Source of the DNA: Phycisphaerales bacterium | GTDB taxonomy: Bacteria > Planctomycetota > Phycisphaerae > SM23-33 | Reading direction: 5' to 3' | Assembly (NCBI GenBank): GCA_003153915.1 | Contig: PMBX01000013.1 | Span: 164-11,546 of the forward strand | DNA length: 11,383 bases | Shown: positions 1 through 5,769 of the stretch, one piece after another | Layout: each line of letters begins with the position of its first letter | How positions within the stretch are numbered: position 1 is the first letter of the stretch | Translations under genes and position numbers: made by a program | Notes under the pieces: model-generated | Database searches by the model: none | What the model was told of the DNA's origin: nothing | Seen by the model: the letters and a program-made list of their open reading frames with translations, nothing else

Positions 1-138
1 AAGGTGCTCACCGACGCGGGCGCCAAGGTCACCAGGATCGTCGCCGTCATCGACCGCCAGGAGGGGGCGCGACAGAACATCGAAGCCGCCGGGTTCGCCT
101 TTTCGGCGCTGCTGACCAGGGTGGACCTGGGAATTTAG
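1..138 (+). CDS. pyrE: Orotate phosphoribosyltransferase, C-terminal end (partial)
   Basis: Frame 1 is open from the window edge to a TAG stop at 136-138, giving the last 45 residues of a protein. They read as the end of a type I phosphoribosyltransferase of the PyrE kind: a GAKVTRIVAVIDRQEGARQN stretch, matching the strand and 'VDRxEG' turn near the PyrE C-terminus, then a Gly-Phe-x-Phe-x-x-Leu-Leu-Thr ending. PyrE joins orotate to PRPP to form OMP in pyrimidine synthesis, in the cytoplasm. The PRPP-binding motif lies upstream of the window, so the call rests on the tail only. Its stop codon overlaps the stop of the convergent gmhA gene, so no separate terminator fits between them. Another PRTase of similar end sequence cannot be fully excluded. 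Confidence 0.72.
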   Translation, partial: KVLTDAGAKVTRIVAVIDRQEGARQNIEAAGFAFSALLTRVDLGI

Positions 139-725
139 ATCGGCAGAATCGTGGTCGGTTCCACCAGCGACGCCTCGACCAATTCGCAGATTATGTGATA
201 GATGATCGCATGGGCTTCCTGCACGCGCGGGGGGCAGTCGGCGGGCACGTCCAGCAGCACATCCGCCAGGGCGGCGCATTTCCCGCCCCCGCGTCCCGTG
301 AAGGCGATGGTCTTCAGTTCCCTCTGTCGCGCCACGGCAAGGGCGGCGACTACGTTGGGCGAGTTGCCCGATGCGCTCAAGGCGATGGCGATGTCGCCGC
401 TGCGTCCGTGGGCCTCGATCTGGCGGGAGAAGACGGAGGCGAAGTCGAAATCGTTACCCAGGCATGTCAAGACGGACGTGTCGCTCGACAGCGAGCGGGC
501 ATCCAGGGCGCGGCGATTCTTAAAGAATCGCCCCACCAGTTCGCAGGCGATGTGCTGGGCGTCGGCGGCGGACCCGCCGTTACCGAAGACGTACACGCTC
601 CGGCCGGCCCGGTAGGCTTCGACGATCAGTTCGACGGCCTGGGCGATCCTGCCGGTCAGTGCCTCCTGGCTTCCCCGGGCGATCTCGATGGATTCCTGGA
701 ACCTCTTGACGATGGCGTCTTTCAT
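135..725 (-). CDS. gmhA: Sedoheptulose-7-phosphate isomerase (GmhA-type SIS protein)
   Basis: The 196-residue product is a single SIS domain, close to the usual GmhA length of about 190. GmhA turns sedoheptulose 7-phosphate into D-glycero-D-manno-heptose 7-phosphate, the first step to ADP- or GDP-heptose for LPS core or surface glycans. Visible motifs are the phosphosugar loop FGNGGSAADAQH (residues 47-58), a second loop SASGNSPN (117-124), and the metal/active-site set expected of GmhA: His58, Glu62, Gln169 and His177 in the pattern QExHxxxxH. The SIS paralogue DiaA lacks the last His, which favours GmhA. The open frame extends upstream to 803, but I chose the ATG at 725: the protein aligns with the family from there, and AGGAG lies 8 nt before it. 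It diverges from the thioredoxin-like gene. No other heptose genes (hldE, gmhB) are in view. Confidence 0.86.
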   Translation of the reverse strand: MKDAIVKRFQESIEIARGSQEALTGRIAQAVELIVEAYRAGRSVYVFGNGGSAADAQHIACELVGRFFKNRRALDARSLSSDTSVLTCLGNDFDFASVFSRQIEAHGRSGDIAIALSASGNSPNVVAALAVARQRELKTIAFTGRGGGKCAALADVLLDVPADCPPRVQEAHAIIYHIICELVEASLVEPTTILPI

Positions 726-796
726 GGTTGGAGCTCCTGGCGGCGGGGATTGCCTGGCCGGCTGACGATTCCGGGGGGTGTGGTCATCATGGACGA

Positions 797-825
797 TGGA
801 CAAGTCGGCGACATGGGGGTAGATT
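797..825 (+). promoter_or_regulatory. Candidate sigma70-type promoter for the thioredoxin-like gene
   Basis: TGGACA (797-802, 5 of 6 to the -35 consensus) and TAGATT (820-825, 4 of 6 to the -10) are separated by 17 bp. A start near 832 would leave a leader of about 28 nt containing AGGGG (849-853), 6 nt before the ATG at 860. Seen by eye only; in GC-rich DNA such matches can arise by chance. Confidence 0.4.
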
Positions 826-830
826 CTACC
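818..830. repeat. 13-bp palindrome in the divergent gmhA / thioredoxin-like region
   Basis: GGTAGA-T-TCTACC is a perfect inverted repeat with 6-bp arms and a 1-bp centre. It covers the plus-strand -10 candidate (TAGATT, 820-825) and also presents TAGAAT (828-823) as a -10-like hexamer for the minus strand, towards gmhA. Its place makes it a candidate operator or shared -10 for the two divergent genes. No repeat copy or known regulator site supports this. Confidence 0.35.
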
Positions 831-859
831 AGGAAATAACCAATTGATAGGGGTTTTCC

Positions 860-1360
860 ATGGACCAACAAGGGCCTACCGCCGGTCCCGCCTCGTCAAG
901 GACCCATTCCAGGGACCGTTGGGTGAAGATCGTCTTTGTGGCCGCCACGGTGGTGCTGGTGGTATTTATCTACCACAAGCAGCGCGGCGGGCTGAGTATT
1001 CCCGGCTGGGGAGACAACCTGGATACGGCAATGGAAATAGGTCGTCGCGAGGGTAGGCCGGTGTTGGCTCTGTTCGTCAGCGACCCGCCTGGGACCACGG
1101 CGGCGCTGTTGGCCAATACGATCCGCAATGAACAGAACGTAAAAGCCGTCACCGATGGCAAGTACATAGCCGTCATTGTCACCGTTGACACGGCATTGAA
1201 ATCCGACGTTGCCAAGCTCTACAAGCTCAAGACCCTGCCCACGCTGTTGCTGTTGGGGTCCACGGGCCTGGAGCGCAACCGCCGTGAGGGGCTGGTGGGG
1301 GAAGTGCCGTTTCGCCAGGGATTCCTGGATTGCAACGAGATCGTATTACCCAGTCGCTGA
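860..1360 (+). CDS. Membrane-anchored thioredoxin-fold protein without CxxC
   Basis: This 166-residue protein has a short N-terminal tail, one membrane segment (about residues 22-38, flanked by Arg/Lys), and a C-terminal domain that reads like a thioredoxin fold. After the anchor come a helix with Gly-Arg-Arg-Glu-Gly, a strand RPVLALFV (66-73), a later strand YIAVIVTVD (102-110), and LKTLPTLLLLG (123-133), whose Pro127 sits where thioredoxins carry the cis-proline. At the active-site position it has SDPPG (74-78) in place of CxxC, and the only cysteine is Cys158 near the end, so a disulfide oxidoreductase role is unlikely. The fold would sit outside the inner membrane. The ATG at 860 follows AGGGG by 6 nt. 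The function is unknown. The gene converges on the GT2 gene with 6 bp between stops, and no pathway link to its neighbours is evident. Confidence 0.72.
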   Translation: MDQQGPTAGPASSRTHSRDRWVKIVFVAATVVLVVFIYHKQRGGLSIPGWGDNLDTAMEIGRREGRPVLALFVSDPPGTTAALLANTIRNEQNVKAVTDGKYIAVIVTVDTALKSDVAKLYKLKTLPTLLLLGSTGLERNRREGLVGEVPFRQGFLDCNEIVLPSR

Positions 1361-1366
1361 TGGGGG

Positions 1367-2119
1367 TTACCGGCGGCGGAAGCGGACGCCCAGACCGTAT
1401 TTGAAGATGCACCAGACGGCCTTGACGCCGTCCTTCCAGCCGATCTTCTTGCCTTCCTCGTGCCCACGGGCGTTATAGCGGATGGGAACCTCAACGACCC
1501 GCGCACCCAATCGCGCGATCCCCGCGGTGACCTCCGGTTCAAAACCGAAACGGTCCTGTTCCAGAACTATATTTTGCAACAGGTCCCGTCGAAAGACCTT
1601 GTAGCAGGTTTCCATGTCGGTGAGTTTCAATCCCGTGGTGAGGTTGGACAGGCCGGTGAGGAATCGGTTGGCCAGGTAATTGCGGAGATATCCCTTGGGC
1701 CGGCGGTCGCTGAAGCGGTTTCCGTAGACGACGTCCGCCCGCCCGGCCAGCAGCGGTTCCAGTAGCGCGGGGTAATCGGCGGGATCGTATTCCAGATCGG
1801 CGTCCTGGATGATGACAAAGTCTCCCTCTGCCGCGGCGAATCCGGTTCGCAGCGCCGCCCCCTTGCCCCTGTTGCGCGGGTGGAAGAGCACCTTTGGCCG
1901 TGGTTGACCGCTGGTGGGGGAATACTGGGCGGCTAGTTCCTTCAGTTGTTCACCCGTGCCGTCGGTGGAGGCGTCGTCGATGAGGATGATTTGCTTGTCA
2001 CAGGCGGGCAGCGGCGCGGATTCCACCCGCTCCAACAGCGCTCGCCAGGTGTCGCGCTCGTTGTAGACGGGGATCACCACCGACAGGAGGGGGCGATTAC
2101 TTTGGCTGGGCGTCGGCAT
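1367..2119 (-). CDS. GT2 family glycosyltransferase, polyprenyl-phosphate sugar synthase-like (DPM1-like)
   Basis: The 250-residue protein is a GT-A fold family 2 glycosyltransferase. It shows the N-terminal LLSVVIPVYNE strand (11-21), Asp49-Asp50 in IDDAST (nucleotide binding), the metal motif DAD at 106-108, the TDMETCYKVFRRD block (167-179), FGFEPEVTA (191-199), and a GKKIGWKDG block (223-231). The last blocks are typical of enzymes that move a sugar from a nucleotide donor to dolichyl or undecaprenyl phosphate at the cytoplasmic face. There are no C-terminal membrane helices such as GtrB/ArnC carry, so it would be soluble or peripheral and end in a basic GVRFRRR tail. Its start overlaps the WecA-like gene by 23 bp, suggesting translational coupling; GAGGG lies just before the ATG. 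It is last in the four-gene cluster. The sugar cannot be read from sequence. Its product could supply the DUF2723 enzyme. Confidence 0.85.
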   Translation of the reverse strand: MPTPSQSNRPLLSVVIPVYNERDTWRALLERVESAPLPACDKQIILIDDASTDGTGEQLKELAAQYSPTSGQPRPKVLFHPRNRGKGAALRTGFAAAEGDFVIIQDADLEYDPADYPALLEPLLAGRADVVYGNRFSDRRPKGYLRNYLANRFLTGLSNLTTGLKLTDMETCYKVFRRDLLQNIVLEQDRFGFEPEVTAGIARLGARVVEVPIRYNARGHEEGKKIGWKDGVKAVWCIFKYGLGVRFRRR

Positions 2120-3332
2120 GGTCCCTCGATGGCGCTGGATCCTCGCTGTTGTTTCCGGGCGGCCTGGGAGCGGGGGTAATCATCCCCAGCCTGTAGAAGA
2201 AGATGACGATCAGTAAGCTCAGGACCACGTAAAGCGGCAGGGCGTATCGCAGCCGGAAAAAGATAGCCACCAGCACGGCCACCGCCGCTGCTCCCCCGGC
2301 CAGCAGGTAGAACATGACGACCACTTGCTTTACGGTCATCCCCCGGTCCACGAGCTGGTCGTAAAGATGGCTGCGGTCGCCGGAGAAGATGCCCTTTCCC
2401 GACAAGGCCCTTCGCGTCACGGCCAGGGCTGTGTCCAAAATCGGCAGGACGAATACCCCCATTGCCGCCAGCAACCATCGGGCCGTGCCCTCCTGGCAGA
2501 ACATCGCCATCATGGCGGCGACGAAAAAGCCCAGCAACATGCTTCCGGCGTCGCCCATGAATATGCTGGCGGGGGGAATGTTGTAGGGCAGGAAGCCCAG
2601 CACGGCCCCGGCCATCGCCAGACAAATCACCACGCGGAGACCGTCGGTTCCAGGCAGGTTACCCCACACCGCCAGCCAGACCGCCAGGATGAGGTAGCCC
2701 ACGGCGATAATCCCGGTAACCCCGCCGCAGAGGCCGTCCAATCCATCCAGCAGGTTGGTGGCATTGCATGTGCAGATTACCAGGATCACGCAAGCCACGG
2801 AGCTGATCGATACCACCAACCAGGCAGGCAAATGCAGGCCCATGGGCCCCAACACCACCACCGCCAAGCGCTGGCCGATGCCCCCCAACAGCAGGATGGC
2901 AGCCGCCAGCACCTGGCCGAGAATTTTCTGCCGGGGCGTCAGGTCGTAGAGATCATCCAACAGGCCAACGGCGGTGATCAGCACGGCCGCGGCGGCGAAA
3001 GCAAACATCTTCCAGAGGGGATTGTCCGCCAGGTCCCCCAGCTTCAACCGGGGCAGGTCCGACAGGATATTTTCCCAGTGTCTCGCCACATCGGGCATGA
3101 TGGCGATGTTGGCCGCCAGGCCCGCCAGCAGTCCCAGGCACATCGCCACGCCGCCCAGGTAGGCCACGGGCCGGACATGGGGCTTCAGCCGGTCGTCCGG
3201 CCGATCGACGATCCTGGCCCGGTAGGCCAGCAGGCGCACGATCGGAGTTACCGCCAGGGAAACGCCCAACGCCAGCGCGCCGATCCACCAGCGATCCCGT
3301 AAGACCTCGGTTGCGGTGTATTTAATAGGCAT
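2097..3332 (-). CDS. Polyprenyl-phosphate N-acetylhexosamine-1-phosphate transferase (WecA/TagO/MraY family)
   Basis: The 411-residue polytopic membrane protein belongs to the family that moves a sugar-1-phosphate from a UDP-sugar to undecaprenyl phosphate, starting lipid-linked glycan synthesis. Family marks in order are RPVAYLGGVAM (54-64), the Asp-Asp pair in LLDDLYDL (124-131), NATNLLDGLDGL (190-201), FMGDAGSMLLGF (258-269) and GDRSHLYDQLVDRG (318-331). About ten or eleven hydrophobic segments span the chain, and a hydrophilic Pro-rich tail (388-411) follows. In WecA/TagO the last cytoplasmic motif is usually HxHH; here it is HLYD, with only His322 kept. I chose the ATG at 3332 because the family similarity begins soon after it. 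The frame stays open to 3440, but no ribosome site backs the earlier starts, and the site before 3332 is also weak. UDP-GlcNAc is the default guess for the donor, not shown. Confidence 0.88.
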   Translation of the reverse strand: MPIKYTATEVLRDRWWIGALALGVSLAVTPIVRLLAYRARIVDRPDDRLKPHVRPVAYLGGVAMCLGLLAGLAANIAIMPDVARHWENILSDLPRLKLGDLADNPLWKMFAFAAAAVLITAVGLLDDLYDLTPRQKILGQVLAAAILLLGGIGQRLAVVVLGPMGLHLPAWLVVSISSVACVILVICTCNATNLLDGLDGLCGGVTGIIAVGYLILAVWLAVWGNLPGTDGLRVVICLAMAGAVLGFLPYNIPPASIFMGDAGSMLLGFFVAAMMAMFCQEGTARWLLAAMGVFVLPILDTALAVTRRALSGKGIFSGDRSHLYDQLVDRGMTVKQVVVMFYLLAGGAAAVAVLVAIFFRLRYALPLYVVLSLLIVIFFYRLGMITPAPRPPGNNSEDPAPSRDHADAQPK

Positions 3333-3453
3333 TGCGCACGCTGCCCGAGAATGATCCCGCCGCTTGATGCTACAAACAGCGACGGACATTGGTAACGAAA
3401 TGGCAGACCTGACTTTATCGCCCCGAAGCGACCGAGGCAACGGTATTCATACA

Positions 3454-4566
3454 CTATCGAGCGGGTTCGGACTCACCGCCTGGACGGTAATCGGCGAACA
3501 ACCGGCCCCAGGGGCTGTTGGCCAGCCAGTCGTCCACCACCTTCCTGCCCTTCAGCGGGTACCACACGCGGTCATGATAGATCGCGGAAGCAAAAATGAA
3601 GGCATAAACGATGGGCGTGTGGAACATCAGCCTCTGGAGCCATCGCATGGGTCCGAACCAGAACAGTTTTCCCACCCGGCTGGCGGCGTTGTTACCGGTG
3701 CGGAAGCCCCAGTTCTCGGCAGCGACGTCGACGTCGCCGACGATTTCGATCTCGCTTGATCGCCCCACGCCCAGGCCGCGCTCGTGGGCCAGGCGGAGGA
3801 AGGGCTGGTCCATCGGCTCGAAGCCCATCATCTTCGTGGCCACCGCGTCGATGGCGACACAGTCCGCCGACGCCAACAGCACGTTGGCGGCCATCGGCGT
3901 CATGGTGCGCGGGCCGGCCCCGTTGCCGGCGGTTGTCCCATCGGTGAGGGTGAAGATGCCCGGATGGATTTCCTTCTGGATCGCCAGCAGGTCCACCAGC
4001 GTCTCGTGGATGTGGTCGTGGCAGTAGTGGCGTTTATCGTCGAGCAGCCCGCCGAAGGCGTTCTTCATCGAGCCGGTGACGTTGGTGTAGATGTGGCACT
4101 TGGTCGTCGGCAGGTGCACGATGTTCTTGCCCACAAAAAAGTCCGGTATGCGGATCCCATCGGGGAATATCTCATCCAGGACCAGCATGGAAGCCTTGGG
4201 CCGGTAAACCCGCCAGGCCATGTCCCCGGGACGGAAGTTGTATCGGATCGGCACGCCGTAATGTTGGCAGACCGGCCTCTGCTTGTTGAGAACCTCGCCC
4301 TTGGCGGCGCTGGTGACGACGGTTCGGTTCTCCACGCAGACTAAGTCCGCAAATCCCGCCTCGCGCAGGGCCAGTATCGCCCCTTCCAATTGCCAGGGGG
4401 TGGTGTTGGCAGCGGGGTACATCAGGTGCCAGGAGAGGTTGTTCTTGAGAATCGTGGGGACGGACCGGTCCAATGACTCCCCAACTCCGCCCAGCCGCAT
4501 CACCCGGCGGATATCGTCAAGGACGGTGGCCGGGGAGGTTCTGACAACTGCGACCTTGCTGCTCAT
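3454..4566 (-). CDS. DUF362 domain protein, no ferredoxin domain
   Basis: The 370-residue protein matches the DUF362 family (PF04015) in layout. It has a Val-Pro-Thr-Ile-Leu-Lys-Asn-Asn segment (36-43), a central HLPTTKCHIYTNVTGSMKNA stretch (151-170) with the typical Thr-Lys and Gly-Ser-Met-Lys-Asn, a TDGTTAGNGAGP loop (208-219), and a DCVAIDAVATKMMGF block (235-249). DUF362 proteins often carry a 4Fe-4S ferredoxin domain; none of its paired-cysteine motifs occur here. Instead the C-terminal part (about 300-335) is aromatic and hydrophobic, and may sit on the membrane. Biochemical function is unknown for the family at large. The ATG at 4566 has AGGAG and AAAGG upstream (AAAGG 6 nt before it), a good start. 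It lies between the UbiA and WecA-like genes in the same direction, so a role in lipid-carrier or glycan metabolism is a guess from context. Confidence 0.85.
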   Translation of the reverse strand: MSSKVAVVRTSPATVLDDIRRVMRLGGVGESLDRSVPTILKNNLSWHLMYPAANTTPWQLEGAILALREAGFADLVCVENRTVVTSAAKGEVLNKQRPVCQHYGVPIRYNFRPGDMAWRVYRPKASMLVLDEIFPDGIRIPDFFVGKNIVHLPTTKCHIYTNVTGSMKNAFGGLLDDKRHYCHDHIHETLVDLLAIQKEIHPGIFTLTDGTTAGNGAGPRTMTPMAANVLLASADCVAIDAVATKMMGFEPMDQPFLRLAHERGLGVGRSSEIEIVGDVDVAAENWGFRTGNNAASRVGKLFWFGPMRWLQRLMFHTPIVYAFIFASAIYHDRVWYPLKGRKVVDDWLANSPWGRLFADYRPGGESEPAR

Positions 4567-4587
4567 AACAAACCTTTCTCCTATTAC

Positions 4588-4593
4588 ATTCTA
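4588..4593 (-). promoter_or_regulatory. Possible -10 element before the DUF362 gene
   Basis: TAGAAT on the minus strand (4593-4588) matches the -10 consensus at 5 of 6. Transcription would start near 4581, giving a leader of about 15 nt that just includes the AGGAG site. No convincing -35 is found 17 bp upstream, so this may be chance; the gene may simply be co-transcribed from the UbiA gene. Confidence 0.25.
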
Positions 4594-4600
4594 GCGTATC

Positions 4601-4616
4601 GCGGGCCGGTTCCCGC
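4601..4616 (-). other. GC-rich hairpin between the UbiA and DUF362 genes
   Basis: GCGGG-AACCGG-CCCGC on the minus strand has a 5-bp GC stem and a 6-base loop. No U-run follows, so a standard intrinsic terminator is unlikely; it could be an RNA processing or pausing site, or chance in GC-rich DNA. Confidence 0.25.
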
Positions 4617-4650
4617 ATCGAATTCGCCATGACGCCGGACCAGCCCGTGG

Positions 4651-4664
4651 CCCGCCGGGGCGGG
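4651..4664 (-). other. GC-rich hairpin directly after the UbiA gene stop
   Basis: CCCGCC-CC-GGCGGG on the minus strand is a perfect inverted repeat starting at the base after the UbiA TGA stop (4667-4665). It could stabilise the mRNA 3' end or dampen read-through into the DUF362 gene. It lacks the T-tract of a rho-independent terminator. Confidence 0.3.
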
Positions 4665-5576
4665 TCAATAGTAGCCCTTGAGCCATTCCTGAAACGGTTT
4701 GCCCCACCAGATCACCGCCACCACCGCCGCCGCCCAGAATGCCAGGGTCGCCTGGAGGGCTCGGTCGCGCAGGATCACCTCCGTCGGGTCGGCGTAGATG
4801 CCCAGCGCCGAGAGCATCTCGAACCGGCATACGCCGTATATCACCAGCGGGAGCGTGTAGATCAGGTAGATGGTACCGAAGTGCTCCACCGTCCGGCTGC
4901 TGGAGGCATACAGCAGGTAGGCGACGATGGCCAGGGCGGCGGATAAAGTCGTCAGGTGCGTCAGCAGCGATGGGGTGTAGCCCGGTAGCGTGCGGCGGTG
5001 CAGAGCGGCCAATTCGTCGTCGGCGATGACGGCAGCCTCGCTGCGACGCTTGCAGAAACCCATGAACAGGCAGATGGTGAAGGCGCAGATGAACAGCCAG
5101 GGGCTCAGTTCCACGCGGATCGCCACCCCGCCCGCCGCCGCCCGAAGCACGAACCCCATCGCTATGCACACCACATCCACGATCATCCTGCTCTTGAGCC
5201 AGAAGGTGTAAGCCGTCTGGAGCAGGAGGTAGGCGAGAATAATCAACAGCGTCAGCGGCGAGACGATCCACGCCACGGCCGCCCCGGCCAACAGCAGCGC
5301 GGCGGCCGAAGCCAACGCCACGCCGGGGGCCACCAGGCCGGCTGCCAGAGGGCGATTGCGTTTTCGTGGATGAAGGCGGTCCTTTTCCCGGTCCCGAAGG
5401 TCATTGACGATGTAGACGGAACTGGAGGCCAGGCAGAAGGCCAACATAGCCAAACCGGCCCTGCACCAGGCCGTCGCGTCGCCCACCCGTAGGGCAAAAA
5501 CCACCGGAAACAGCACGATCAGATTCTTGATCCACTGCTGGGGCCGGGCCAATCGGATTAGATGAATGATCGCCAT
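4665..5576 (-). CDS. UbiA-family prenyltransferase, decaprenyl-phosphate phosphoribosyltransferase-like
   Basis: The 303-residue membrane protein has about eight hydrophobic segments and the UbiA-superfamily aspartate motifs. The first is NDLRDREKDRLHP (58-70) followed by RPLAAG (75-80); the second region is around Asp134 (MIVDVVCIAMGFVLR). RPQQWIKN (11-18), CKRRSEA (175-181) and DPTEVILRDRALQ (263-275) match the branch that includes mycobacterial Rv3806c (UbiA/DPPR synthase) better than quinone or heme branches. That enzyme moves 5-phosphoribose from PRPP to decaprenyl phosphate, the first step to polyprenyl-phosphate ribose and arabinose. Substrates here are inferred from family only. I chose ATG 5576 because the family similarity starts there and GAAAGG lies close upstream; an ATG at 5636 would add 20 residues and cannot be ruled out. 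It is the first gene of the minus-strand cluster. The dprE1/dprE2 epimerase genes are not in the window. Confidence 0.83.
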   Translation of the reverse strand: MAIIHLIRLARPQQWIKNLIVLFPVVFALRVGDATAWCRAGLAMLAFCLASSSVYIVNDLRDREKDRLHPRKRNRPLAAGLVAPGVALASAAALLLAGAAVAWIVSPLTLLIILAYLLLQTAYTFWLKSRMIVDVVCIAMGFVLRAAAGGVAIRVELSPWLFICAFTICLFMGFCKRRSEAAVIADDELAALHRRTLPGYTPSLLTHLTTLSAALAIVAYLLYASSSRTVEHFGTIYLIYTLPLVIYGVCRFEMLSALGIYADPTEVILRDRALQATLAFWAAAVVAVIWWGKPFQEWLKGYY

Positions 5577-5769
5577 TTGCCTTTCACCGGGCCTGGGCAA
5601 CTTTTCGCGCCTGACGACACCGGACAGGTCATACATCGGACACCCATCCGGGAGGGGTTAAGCCCAAACCGCAATGTTCCCCTCAATGCACCGTGGCGGG
5701 GCGCGGTCTGTTCGCGCCCACGCTTTGGTCTTTTGACCACGGCATGGAACGCCGATAACATTAGACACA
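5577..5769. promoter_or_regulatory. Divergent intergenic region between the UbiA and DUF2723 genes
   Basis: This 193-bp stretch, the longest without a gene, should hold promoters for both the minus-strand cluster and the plus-strand series. A plus-strand promoter candidate lies at 5733-5761. An inverted repeat TGGTC-TTTT-GACCA (5726-5739) overlaps its -35 and could be a small operator. I found no convincing minus-strand promoter by eye. If the UbiA gene starts at 5636, the region shrinks to 133 bp. Confidence 0.45.
5733..5761 (+). promoter_or_regulatory. Promoter candidate placing transcription start at the DUF2723 start codon
   Basis: TTGACC (5733-5738, 5 of 6 to -35) and TAACAT (5756-5761, 4 of 6 to -10) are spaced by exactly 17 bp. 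The expected start, about 7 nt past the -10, falls at 5767-5770, while the ATG is at 5770. No Shine-Dalgarno sequence is present before that ATG. The two observations agree with a leaderless transcript. Confidence 0.5.

Noticed and set aside
195..839. Plus-strand open frame (214 codons) opposite gmhA
   Set aside because: It is the shadow of a gene with a full set of GmhA active-site residues. The translation is Gly/Asp-rich and shows no recognisable domain.
2325..3302. Long plus-strand open frame (325 codons) opposite the WecA-like gene
   Set aside because: Its product is rich in Gln, His and Gly with no hydrophobic core or motif, as expected for the reverse frame of a GC-rich membrane protein gene. 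The minus strand carries clear family motifs throughout.
3333..3440. Upstream extension of the WecA-like gene to a TTG at 3440 or ATG at 3389
   Set aside because: The added residues are polar and unlike the family N-terminus, and no ribosome site precedes either codon. The ATG at 3332 gives a normal family start, though its own ribosome site is weak.
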